Assembly (NCBI GenBank): GCA_963070105.1
Contig: OY718803.1
Location: 7,545,823-7,609,822 of the forward strand
Length of the DNA: 64,000 nucleotides
Reading direction: 5' to 3'
Source of the DNA: Litomosoides sigmodontis
Lineage: Eukaryota > Nematoda > Chromadorea > Rhabditida > Onchocercidae
In this document: positions 44,387 to 55,928 of the stretch, piece after piece
How the letters are laid out: the number at the start of each line of letters is the position of its first letter
How positions within the stretch are numbered: the first letter of the stretch is position 1
Made by a program: the position numbers and the translations under genes
The notes under the pieces: generated by a model
The model's database searches: none
What the model saw: only the letters and a program-made list of their open reading frames with translations
What the model was told of the DNA's origin: nothing

Positions 44387-45020
44387 GTCGAGGATGTAAA
44401 ATTAATTTACTGATGTCTCTTCAGCAGTATTAAGTTATCAGATTTCATCATTCGGTTAAATAAGCCTGAGCGTTACTTTCAGTCATTAAGCAGTTATAGT
44501 AAAGCATAGCATTTTGAGATCACAACTTTCAACTGATTTCACTTCCCTCTTTGAGTAGATTTTAATATAACTACCGTCACTTCTCAGTATCAATTTAATT
44601 TCAACAAAAAACGAACTTTTCATTTGCAAGTAAAACAAAAAAAAGAAAGTGGGAAAGTTACATATGAAGTAACAACTGTTTTCTATCAGAGAGTATTATT
44701 TCAGTTCATAGCAGAAATTTGTCGACGAATTTCAATTTTTTCTTTTTGATAATCGCAGAGAAGAAAAAGAGGAAATAAGTGATTGCTACGGGAAATGACA
44801 TCGGTCAGTGATTGGATGGAAGATATTTCGCCTTGTGAAATGCCCACCCATAGTAATTCGCATATCATTCAACTTGATGCCCTCATTAATCTCTCTGCCT
44901 ATCGCTCCACAATCATTTTTAATCACTTCAGCTGACGGAGTATAACGAACGAACCAGCTGACCATTCACTGGCCACACCGCACCAGACAACTTACAAAAG
45001 TTAATTCAAAACAGTCCTAT

Positions 45021-45102
45021 CTGTCTGCCTTGTTCTGTCCATTCCCCGTCCGTCTGCCATATTCTGTCCATTCTCCGTCCGTCTACCCTGTTCTGTCCAT
45101 TT
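45021..45102. repeat. 29-bp minisatellite, three imperfect copies
   Basis: Units beginning CCGTCTGCC and containing TTCTGTCCATT are repeated three times with scattered substitutions. Confidence 0.75.
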
Positions 45103-45177
45103 GCATACGCCACGACTACTACCATTCTTCTCTACAAGAGTCCGTCTGCCTCGGTGTCTCTCTACGTCTGTGCATCT

Positions 45178-45240
45178 GTTTGTGTCTGTGTGTATGTGTG
45201 TGTATTGTGTCTCTGAGTGAGTGAGAGAGTGAGAGAGCAG
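45178..45240. repeat. TG/GA-rich microsatellite
   Basis: GTGTGTATGTGTGTGT followed by GAGTGAGTGAGAGAGTGAGAGAG. It creates His/Thr- and Cys/Leu-repeat open frames that are not genes. Confidence 0.8.
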
Positions 45241-46023
45241 GAATGTTTGCTTCATTGACGCGCCAACGCAACATTTTTTTCGCATACAACCGTTGCTGAG
45301 CGTTAACTATGTGTTGTCCGTCTTCTCCGCTCATTCTTCAGCTCCCAATGAGCCATTTTCTGTTTAACCCATTTTCACGTGCCGTATCCTTCTTTTCACG
45401 TCTTCCACTCCGTGTATTACGTACGTGAACGTTTTACATTTCATACACTTCTCGAAGAATTTCATTCAAAGACGCAAGATTTCGAAGTGATTTGAGGAGA
45501 AAAAGCGTCAAGGTTTCTGATAATAGAAGTTTGACGTGTTTGGACGGTAAATAAAGTGTTTGCGACGGTGCGTTTTGATAGCTTGCAGTAGGATAGGAAT
45601 CGTTTGAAATTTACATTTTGTGGAATTCCTTCGTACATTCATTCACCTTCGCCTGTGCAATGTGACATTGGGGATAAGTATTATCCGATGGACACATCCT
45701 TTTCAGTGAATGCGTCGTGAACTGAACGTTTTCTATTTTCGCTTTCCAATTTCTGGTTGCTGGACTTCCGATGTCATCCTCATCCTGCTAGAGACACTTC
45801 TCTGTTAAAGAAAATTAAATGTCTGAAAACAAAAACCATTGCTGAAGAATTCGGCAATGTTTGTATCACATCATTCCTCTCCCTTCCCTGAATTGCATTT
45901 CGCATTTATGATTAAATTTTGGAATGTTTAAATGCTCGTTAGTTATATGTGCTCGGTGAGACTAATTAATTAATAATTGAGTCGGTTATTATGACTTCCA
46001 CCTCATTTCCTTACTCCTAGACG

Positions 46024-49000
46024 ATGACTTTTTTCACGATATCGAAAGAGATGTTATGCTGGGTAAAAGTACGAAGTTCCATGAATTTTTTTCCCACTGT
46101 GATTAACAAAGACGTGCTCAAGTACGGGAAGTGTGATTCAAAATTCACGACATTACGGATGCAGTGACTTTTGTACCAATCCCGAATCTAATAAAGCAAG
46201 ACCTAAATGTCAAAACTGCGTTAAAACTTATTAACTAGTTCGTACTATCAACTTTTGTCATATATTTTGTGTCCTACACTTTTGGAACATTGTACGGGAT
46301 TTCAAACTTCATTTATGCTTCAGATTTGCGCATCTATCGTCAAACACGTACGTTGCATATGTAAAATGGCTTTTGTCGCGAAAATTCGTGTTTGTGCGAA
46401 ATATCAATTAAAAGTATGTGACACTGACTTTCATCAATTACATATTGCAAAAATTAATTTAAATACTCCGTACTAAGATCCCTCATAGCAGTGTTTAAAG
46501 TGTCTTGTTTATAAACTTCCTTTATGTTTTTGGATCAGTGTCATGCTACCATATTCCCAATACTACAACATGATAGTTTTTGTTAAAATTTCTGATCCCT
46601 AAAAATGTTATCAGTTTATTTAACCTGCAGGGTTGGGCAGCGTTTTCAACAGCAGCTTCGTCAGCAAATCTCAAAGAGGTCAGTTTTTTTGCTATTTTGT
46701 TATTTATTCAGAGGTCTGCGCCGTTTCAGTCGTAACCAAATACTAACTGCTAGGAATTTTAATGACACATCTAACTATCCAACCGTCTTCATTCATATAG
46801 TTAAAACAAAAACAATTTAACTGAGTCAGAATTATTGGCTAAAGGTATGTCTTTGACAAGTTTTGGTTCTTATTACCCAATGGAAGTGCCAAAATATTAG
46901 GCAATTTTGCGGAGTATTTGTTCGAGTTTACTGTTTGATTATTCCAGGTATTGGCACAAAAAATTTCAAGTCACAATGAGAAAGTTCGAGAATTTCGAAA
47001 GCAGCATGGTTCAGCAGTAATTCAAAACGTAACTGTGGATATGCTTTATGGTGGAATGCGAACTTTGAAGGTTTTTTTTCATATTTGTGGTTTAGCTGAG
47101 CGTTTTATCGAAGAAGCTGGTGTCACATGCTTGTGGAATTTGGATTTGCGGTTATCATTTCCATATAGATTCGGTGACGAAGATGACTAGGAAAAGTAAA
47201 TGCAATTTTTGCAACTATGTTGCAATATCCTGTTGTTATGTAATATATGTATGATTTCGAACGGCTTCCGTCAAAAATCACAATTCATTGATAAACAGTT
47301 TGCAAATGTGTAATGTAGGGCCTCAGCTGGACATCAGTAATTGTGGAGCACTATAACCTCAACGGAAACACTGGCACTTGTTATGAAAGTGTTGCAATTC
47401 AGACAGAAAGCGCGAGAAAAGAGTTTTTTTGAAAAGAATATCTGTTAGTTTACAGGCATTAGTAACTGAAACATCGGTATTAGATCCAGAAGAAGGTATA
47501 CGTTTTCGTGGTTATTCTATACCGGAATGCCAAAAAATGTTGCCTAAGGCGAAGGGAGGTGAGGAACCATTACCGGAAGGGATTTGGTGGTTGTTGTGCA
47601 CCGGTGATATCCCGAGTGAGGTACAAACTACAGCAGTCAGGTATTTTCGTTATTTTCAACAACATTTTAACATCTGAAAGGTAATTTAAAGCTGCTACAA
47701 TGTTAATTAAACTAAACCAGCTGTAATGTTTGAAACTCCAAATAAAATTCTTGCTGTCACTGTGAGTGATGAAGATTGTAATATACAGCCATCTTTTGCA
47801 GGTTTTTCTTACACTTCTTAACGAAATTCCTTCTCACGAGATACACTTTTTTGGAACTTAAAAGATAGCACAGAATTTTTTGGATGTTTCGGTTTACTTA
47901 GTACTGATATGGAAGTTCTTCCGCACATCATTCAGCTAAATTTCGAATCAACTTTTCCTAATTTCAGTAGGGAATGGGCTGCTCATGCAGATCTGCCGAA
48001 ACATGTTGAACAAATGATCTGCAATTTCCCGAACAATTTGCACCCTATGGCGCAGTTTGTTTCGGCTATCGCTGCTCTTAACACCGAAAGTAAATTTGCC
48101 GAAGTATGTATGAACGAAAGTTCCTAACATTATTTGTTCCCATTTAAGTGAATTTTTACTATTACTTCAGCAGATTTTTTTCGTTATTAGTATGTGTAAT
48201 TTTATTTTTAAGGCTTACAGTAAAGGAGTTAAAAAAGTGACGTACTGGGAGTTTGTGTACGATGATGCCATGAAACTTCTTGCTAAATTGCCTACAATTG
48301 CTGCACTTATTTATCGAAACTTATACAGAGATGGTAATTCATGGAGAAATTGAATAAATCTCAAAACATTTACGTTCAGATCGAGAGATTGCTAGAATGA
48401 AATATTCTATTTTGTTGAGAATCAAATCTAGTCACTTTATGGCAACTCATATCTGCCCGGGGTTTATAGGAAAAATTAATTTATGAATTTGTAAAATTTG
48501 TCGAAAAACAGTTTGGGAGTTTCAGGTACATTAGCAAGTGTAGTTAACTCATCAGATGATTGGTCTGCCAATTTTACATCAATGCTTGGTTTCAAGGATC
48601 CAAAATTTACTGAGCTTATGCGCTTGTATCTTACAATCCATAGCGATCACGAAGGCGGTAATGTTTCTGCGCATACGTCGCATCTGGTTAGCTCTGCTTT
48701 GTCAGATCCATATCTGTCGTTCTCCGCTGCTATGGCTGGGCTTGCTGGACCCCTCCATGGTCTGGCTAATCAAGAGGTCAGTTTATTCACTTTAAGACTT
48801 TGTGATGGGTTGTTGTTTTGATTCGCTTGGTGGTCAATTTCTATGTCATGAACCTTATGTCTGTAAGGTTTTCCTTATATTTAGCTAAATAGTCTCTTAC
48901 TTTTTTTAATAACTGTCAATTACTGACCAGTCATTTATTGCTTAAATAGTTTGTTTATAAAACTGCAAAATTTTTTATTTCGTTGATAAATAATATCTTT

Positions 49001-49779
49001 TGAAATTTAGGTGTTGGTGTTCTTAACGAAGTGCAAAAAAGAATTAGGCGAAAATTACACTGATGAGCAGTTATGTGAGTGGATATGGAATCACTTGAAG
49101 AGCGGACAAGTAAAATTTCAGCATTATTTTTAAAATTAAAGAAACTTCGTAACACTTCAGACAATGCTACCGAATTTCAGCAATGTCGAATTCAACATTC
49201 GATTTGAATGTAACAATTTCAGGTAGTGCCTGGTTATGGTCATGCTGTGTTACGTAAAACAGACCCACGATACATTTGTCAGCGAGAGTTTGCTTTGAAA
49301 CATCTTCCAGAAGACCCAATGTTCCATCTTGTTTCAAAACTCTACAAATTTACTCCTGATATCCTTTTGAAACAAGGAAAGGTGTGATAAATATTGAAAC
49401 TTATAATCTAATTTTTAGAAAATCCCATGTCTGGGAAAAAAATATTTCCTGAATCGATTAGTGATCTAAGCATGTTATTTCCTAATGATTTAAAAGGAAC
49501 CATTAAAGTGGTGCAGTCGGTTTGTTTTGGAACAAATCCATTAAATATAAATTTTTGTTCTAGGCTAAAAACCCATGGCCCAATGTGGATGCGCATTCTG
49601 GAGTACTACTTCAATATTATGGTATGAAAGAGATGTCCTTCTATACTGTACTTTTTGGTGTATCACGTGCACTGGGATGTTTATCACAGATGATATGGTC
49701 TCGTGCTATGGGCCTACCTCTTGAACGTCCAAAGTCCCATTCAACTGATGGCCTAATGAAATTGGTTGATAAAAAGTGA
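46024..49779 (+). CDS. cts-1: Citrate synthase, mitochondrial
   Basis: Ten exons (46024-46062, 46631-46678, 46948-47070, 47456-47640, 47968-48103, 48213-48333, 48526-48776, 49011-49109, 49223-49381, 49564-49779) give 458 residues; the animal enzyme is usually 465-470. It condenses oxaloacetate and acetyl-CoA in the mitochondrial matrix, the entry step of the TCA cycle. All three catalytic residues are present: H295 in [11 protein letters not shown]341 in [14 protein letters not shown] and D396 in [11 protein letters not shown]. The opening [13 protein letters not shown] matches the C. elegans CTS-1 region STNLKEVLSKKI, which fixes the join of exons 2 and 3. The first exon ([16 protein letters not shown] three bases after a TCCTAG acceptor) is inferred from phase and a plausible mitochondrial presequence. 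One intron (before 48213) uses an AAG rather than CAG/TAG acceptor. Confidence 0.93.
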
Positions 49780-50998
49780 ACGAGAAAAATGGCAGGAAGA
49801 AAAGGCTGTATATTTCCTAAAATGCTTCACAAAAATCTATTTATGTCCAAAATTACGTATTAGCTATCTGTAACAATCGATTCTGTATTGACTTATTGTT
49901 TCGCTTTCAAAGTTGTTGATCTATTCATTGTTTCAAGATTCTCGCATTAAGAAAGAAAGGTTAGGAACTTGTGAAGCGATGAATTCTCATCCAGCTCTGT
50001 CTTATGAATAGGAGCATTCGATTTAATGTTCTTACCAGATTCATTATATTCCGGACATTGGTCACTTTTTATCATAGAACGCTCAGTTCTAAAATTGATT
50101 TTGGAGTGCATTAACATAATTATTAGAAATTAAAAGTTATTTTGTGGAATAAGCTTCTACAGGAACAAAAAACTTCAGACATATCGAACAAGCGAATGTT
50201 TATATAGGGAAAATTGTATCATTTTTACTTACTAATTATAGCGTCCAAATGACCAGTAAATAGAATTAATCAAACGTTTAAATAAAAAGACACTGGCCGA
50301 TTTAGAGAGAAAAAGATAATGTTTTTGTATAGCGATCTTGGGATATCGATATTTTATGTTTTTGGACTGCCGTGAAGAAGTCGTACCATTGGACAATATC
50401 AAACTGGTTTTTTCAAATATTTTTTAGAATTTCAGTACCGTTGCATTTCCGCAATCCATGCTTTTTAAAAAGAGTGAAAAAAGTGGGATATTCGAGTTTA
50501 TTTTGTCTTATTTCCACTTTCTTTTTAAATACTAAGGTTGTTTTGTAAATTAGGAGCTTTTAAACATAGTATGAAGTCTTGTATCAGGCCTTCTGCATTG
50601 CCTCATTTACAAAATGGTAAATTCTTCTTAACAAAGTATCTAAGGGGAAAACATGCTGATATATGAAGCTGCCACTTAAATTTCATAAAATAGGTTAATA
50701 ACAGGCAGCAAGCAAATGCATAACTGAAATTACGGGTTTCGAAGCAATCGCTGCACACTCTGGTTCGTCGGACTTGTCCTTGGAGAGAAATTCATTGGAA
50801 GTTAAATGCAAAAAGGACCATAAAATTTATACAGTAAACGCAAAAGAGCGAGTACGTCATGGATGACTTCCAGTTTCAGGTTTAAAATTTACTGCATAGC
50901 TGAGGTCCTGTAATGTTGGTTGAGTCTCGTTAAGATTTTGGAGAGAAAGCAAATGAGGAGTGCAAAGATCGGGAACAAACGAAGCTAGCTGCCATGTG
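49780..50998. other. Convergent 3' flanks, nothing recognised
   Basis: Between the citrate synthase stop and the end of the next minus-strand gene. AT-rich, no coding exon or repeat of note. Confidence 0.5.
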
Positions 50999-51754
50999 TT
51001 ACAGCTTAGAGGGTGTGAAATTTCGTCTGTGACTGTCTTCTAGACGTGGTGATGGAGGTCGGTGGTAGTAGCGGTCGCTACGTTTCTCCTCATAAATATA
51101 GGAATCCATGCGTTCTCGAGAATCTCCTGGCCCAGATGGCGTGGAGTCTGAAACTGCTTTTTGGAAATTCCAACTGAACCGAAAGAGTTTCATTTAAAAC
51201 GTACGCCATAATCTCCGCTATAAATGGTTGCAAACGAAGCACTTACTTTGTGGCGCCATGGTCGCTTGAGGTATAGGAGGTGGTTGTTGTGCGTAAGCGA
51301 CGTTTGTAGGAACTGGAAAGCTAGGGTAACCTTTGTTGGCAGCTCGATTACGTAAACCGAACCAGCCGGCAAACCAAATCCCAAGCGCACATATGCAAGG
51401 TACCAAGCAACATAGGAACAATGTTGTTAACAACAGAATAAGGAGGATTATTCGGCTCCACTGGCTGCAAACATTGAATTTCATCTAAGTGAAACGTGCA
51501 ATTCTCAGAGAAGAAAGATCGCACTACGTCAAGGCGTAATATACCGTCCCTAAATTTAATCATTTGCTTCTTCGCTGCCAAATAACTGATACTGACATAA
51601 ATGATTATTTGCAAACATACAATCCGTATCCGAAATAGCTATCGTAGCCATAGCCATGCCATATCTGTCGCTTATTACGGATGCTTTCAACAATGAACGG
51701 TAGAGCACTTGTGGACAAATGCGCTGTGACAGGAATTGTCACATTTGATGACAT
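50999..51754 (-). CDS. Small single-pass membrane protein, Tyr/Gly-rich ectodomain
   Basis: Three exons (51754-51621, 51464-51247, 51153-50999) join to 168 residues. A short N-terminal part contains RNKRQ and then a Tyr/Gly-rich stretch (WHGYGYDSYFGYG). Residues about 50-78 are a very hydrophobic, Cys-containing helix (RIILLILLLTTLFLCC...). The rest is a proline-rich segment with repeated Q/P and PPSPRL, ending in a basic/Tyr-rich tail (SDRYYHRPPSP). The Cys-rich helix followed by a Pro-rich tail recalls Shisa/CYYR-type adaptors, but the cysteine-rich ectodomain of those families is missing, so I leave the family open. The start is 17 nt after a TTTCAG acceptor. A further upstream exon with a signal peptide cannot be excluded. 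Confidence 0.6.
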
Positions 51755-53219
51755 TAGTCGCTCTTAGATATCTGAAAATGTGTGATTAGGCCGTCAGCGG
51801 CACAGTGGCGGAACGGTCCCGTTCACGTAACTACGTACATCTTCCAATATTTTGATGAAATTTTGCATGCAAAAATAATTTCGATATGCTTTAGATGAAA
51901 TCGGTATCGTTCAAATGGTCACTATCAGCGTGTTGTGACAGTGTACATTGCAAGTTCTGAACTTCCTGGCAAACGCTACCAACAATTCATTTATTACATT
52001 ACCGGCAATTAAATAGGCGCTTTTTTTTTGACTGAGCTCAGGAAATGATTGTGCTGTGAAAGGATTTTAGCATACGTTGATCTTTATGTTTATCATTGGA
52101 TTACCAACTTCACACCTACCTACCTCATTTTCCGACAGAAATGATGAAAACCTGTTAAGTGTTGCAGAAATGATGGAAGTTTCGTCACTTTACAAAAATT
52201 GATTTCATAGATTAAATCGCATTTCATTCATGCAGAGGTGGGATGGATATTAGTTTACGCTCCTTTTTTTTTCAATCTTTGATACGACGACAGCCCAAAA
52301 GATTTCTCGATAAGTTCATTGAAATTTTCCGAAACACGAAAGCTAATCGTAAGGAAATAAATAATTTCAAAAAAGAACGAACTGCTCTGAGTGACAAGAG
52401 TATTAATAGCAACATTAGCTAAAAATCGCTGATTGATCGTTGAAAAAAGAATTTTGAATTTTTTAGATGATTCGTATTGGAGCAGCGAATAATTTCGTTT
52501 AACCTACTAAGAGGCTAAGATTCATTTGACTCAACTTCCTTCCAGAAGTTTAAAATTTAATTTAAAAATTATTCAGTTATTGATTCCTTACTTATTACAT
52601 ACATGTCGTATACAACCGTTTTATGAAATCATTCAGAAAGCCTCTACTGAAATATATCAGAATTCATGAGAGTGGTCTAGACACTGTCTCGCTAGTAGGA
52701 TTTACTCTAATTTTCAAATTATGAAAAAGTCTAAAAATGATATTTTCTAGTAAATAATGATTAGTACTACCAAATGTAAATTATATTAACTTTGGCATTT
52801 GTAAAAGAAGTATGAAAAGGGATCGGATGGGACAGATAAATTGGCTTTCAAAAGAGAGACCACCTGACATTGTTCAAATTGTGTATAATAAACACAGCCT
52901 CAAATATCGGGAACCAGTTCTTCGCCACTCCGCGCAGATAGGACGACAGATGGAGGATAAAAGCGCAACTTACGCCCAACCAATTTATAGCAAACAACAG
53001 AAAAAAGAAAAAATAAGTATCATGTTGCCATAAAAATCGTCGCTTCCTATTGTACGAGTTTCATGTTTTCAGAAATTTGTTGATTAAATTTCGATGTATG
53101 TAAATATTTGAAATTGATGATAATGGCGCATCTGTAATCATTACAAAACATACTTTAATACTGAAATGTTATTGATTTGTCTTTAATACTATATACCGCA
53201 TTAATATATCTACAATGTA

Positions 53220-53265
53220 TACGTATGTATATGTATATATATATTTATTTATTTATTTATTTATA
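53220..53265. repeat. TA / TTTA simple repeat
   Basis: GTATATGTATATATATAT followed by six TTTA units. Confidence 0.85.
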
Positions 53266-55597
53266 GCGATCGAAATATATTTACAACGTGCGCTTTGCAT
53301 TCAATCGAAATAAAAACAGAATATTTCGCTTCAACAGCTCTCTCACGCAACACTTGAAGTTGCAAACGTCAAAAAATACGACTTGAATTACGAACTTGGA
53401 AACCATGCCAGGAAAGACAAATAGAAGTGGAATATGTTATGTAAGAGGTGATTTGTTAACCTGTCTTCCTGACTGTTTAATTTTAAAAGAAATGCTTGAA
53501 AACAAAAAAGCTTTTCCTTCCAAGCGATCAGCTTATCCTTTCTTTCTATCACTCTTCTTCGCAACGAAATTTTCAACGATTCGATTTTTTCTTCTGAATG
53601 AAAACAACGACATTGCGCAATATTGCTTTTGGAAAACTGTATTTTGAATTTTATAGCATTTTGCACACAAAGATATTTATTTCATTTCAACATATTCTGC
53701 TTAATACTGGATAACTGTCAAAGAAGTATGTAAAATGAAATGGAGCAGTAAAAGTGATAATCCAAAACATATCTATATAATTTTAAATTATCTGATGTGT
53801 ACCTTTTTATGATTCTTTGCATTTTTTTTTGTTGTAGAAGTTGCTTTTTGAGTTAGAGCTTTGATCAGGTGCAATGGAATAGTAACAGTTACTTGTTGGA
53901 TGTGATCATTTGTTGAGAAAGCAACGATCCATGAAAAGACACAGGAAAGAAGGAGTCACCTGGCATCGGTTATGATAGGTAGCAATAACATTGATGGTTA
54001 ACGAGATGAAGCGAGGGAGGTTACTTCACGTTAATTACTTACAATATCCTTTACAGTGATTCACTGAGATATTACACAAGCTATATCAGCGAGAAAATTG
54101 AAGATAACACACATTTCACTAATACAAAAACAATACACACATTTGTACATTGTAAAATTATTTCAGCTTGCGACAGTAGAAACTTAAATTGTATTAACAT
54201 AAACTGCTTGTTAGGCGAGAAAATTCCAAGTACTAGAAATTATCGCATCTTTTTTTCCTGTGAACATAACTGGAAGCATCCTTCTTTTCAGACAAGTAAT
54301 ACCTGTCGTCCATTCGAAGAAAATATAACATGGAAAAATGATGAATGTTACTATGCAGAAAGTGAGAAGTGGTAGTCATCGATTAGTTCCTCTTCGAGTA
54401 ACTTTTAAAACAAAAATGAAAACAAAATTCAATCGAGACAATTTATGACGATACCGTTCTTCATAACGAACTTTGATAAAATTCCATCCTCAACTATTAA
54501 AAGCAAGCAATTTTAATGAAAGAAAATTTAAAAAATTTTTTTAAACAGAAAACAACGCAATTCAAACACATTCACATACTAAATATTATAAATGTAATAC
54601 TAAAACTACTATTTCCAATTGCAGTAACACACACACTTCTAAGAAAATTAAGGACAAAACACTTATGAACATTTTTTAACTGTATCCTCCATAATTAACT
54701 ACAAGATAACTGCCGATCTTCAAGATGGTTCAGTAAAACGGAGATGAACTGATTTCGAAAACAATTTTTCCTTCGACTAACCGTAAGATGAATTCGAGCT
54801 TCAATTACACAATCTGTAGTTGATTAAAATGAACCACTTCAACTCCAACTCATTCTAGCGCGAACCATCTTCGACTAGGCCGACTTTGCGAAATAACTAC
54901 ATTTTGATTGTAAGCAAAAGTTTTAGTTTTTTTTATGTGGTATTCTTTCTACTACTACTGATTAAAACACAAATATATTGTAATGCAACTCTTTAAAGGG
55001 TCTCAATCCGACAAATTTAGACAAAAAATCAAAAAAATAAGAAAAAGATATTTAGAATTTTAAATTTTTTCGGAATTTTTTAGACAAAGAATTTTAGAAT
55101 TTACAACAACTTTCGGAACTTCTCTGAAAGCGACTTTGGAAACCGATTCAAATGCAATTTAATCGCTCTACGACAAGACAATGCTGGACGTAATCGTTGC
55201 ATGCAACTTCTCATTTCGTTTAATTACTTCAGACACTTAGATGCGTAAAATAGTACAGAAATTTGAGAGAACCAGGATTGTGTAGTCTTAGGATTGTGTG
55301 TTGTAAGACGATGAGAGCAAGAAAAAATAGCAAAGAATTTATTGGTAAGCGTTAGACAATTTTGAAAATATTGCTGTACACTAAGATGGAACCAGACCGT
55401 AGGGGGAAGGAGAAAGTGAATGTGTGGGATGAGCATAGATTTATAGGAGCGATAAAAGACAGTGTGCTATGGATTTGGAAATCGTGGAAGTGTTGCCACC
55501 GGTGGTTATAGCAGCGATTCGGAGGGAAGCATTCCGTGGGTGGGATGGAGGGGCCCGTCATTTGTCGATTAGCTTTTCTACGTATTTGTTTATTTAA

Positions 55598-55637
55598 TTT
55601 TTCAACTTCAATTTTGTACGAAAATGAAGTTGAAAAA
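55598..55637. other. Near-perfect 40-nt hairpin upstream of SF3B3
   Basis: Arm TTTTTCAACTTCA (55598-55610) is exactly complementary to 55625-55637. After a one-base bulge, four more A/T pairs close on a loop GTACG. About 290 bp upstream of the SF3B3 start codon. Too short for a typical pre-miRNA; it may be a cruciform or a transcript hairpin. Confidence 0.5.
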
Positions 55638-55928
55638 TGACAACAAAACATTAATGTTCATAGAACAGTCAGTGTTAAGCTGTTCGATGTTGATTGTGCA
55701 AAATAGAACGACGTGACCGTTTAACGCAGTTATAGTTATCCGACCGATCTTCCCGTCTATTTGCTTTTTGGCTCTGTCTGCCTTAACTGTTTCTTATTGC
55801 TGTAACATTATCTCTGGTCGTGTATTTTTCACTTCACTTAGCTTTTGCGTGTGGGAAGGTCTGTAACACGGATCATTGTCGGGAAAGTTGTAGGTTGTGC
55901 AAGACAAAACTGAGACTTGAAGAACGTA

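Larger units (their letters stand above)
44387..46023. other. 5' flank of the citrate synthase gene, with minisatellites
   Basis: No gene recognised. Contains a 29-bp repeat (45021-45102) and a TG/AG-rich tract at 45178-45240. The rest is moderately AT-rich, probable promoter or UTR. Confidence 0.45.
51755..55928. other. Intergenic interval without recognised genes
   Basis: Over 4 kb of AT-rich DNA between a minus-strand and a plus-strand gene, hence likely holding both promoters. Features: a TA/TTTA simple repeat (53220-53265) and a hairpin at 55598-55637. Open frames at 53388-53666 and 55224-55651 lack splice or family support. Confidence 0.45.

Noticed and set aside
53388..53666. Opposed open frames of 83 and 92 residues
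   Set aside because: Low-complexity, overlapping on both strands, no splice or family support.
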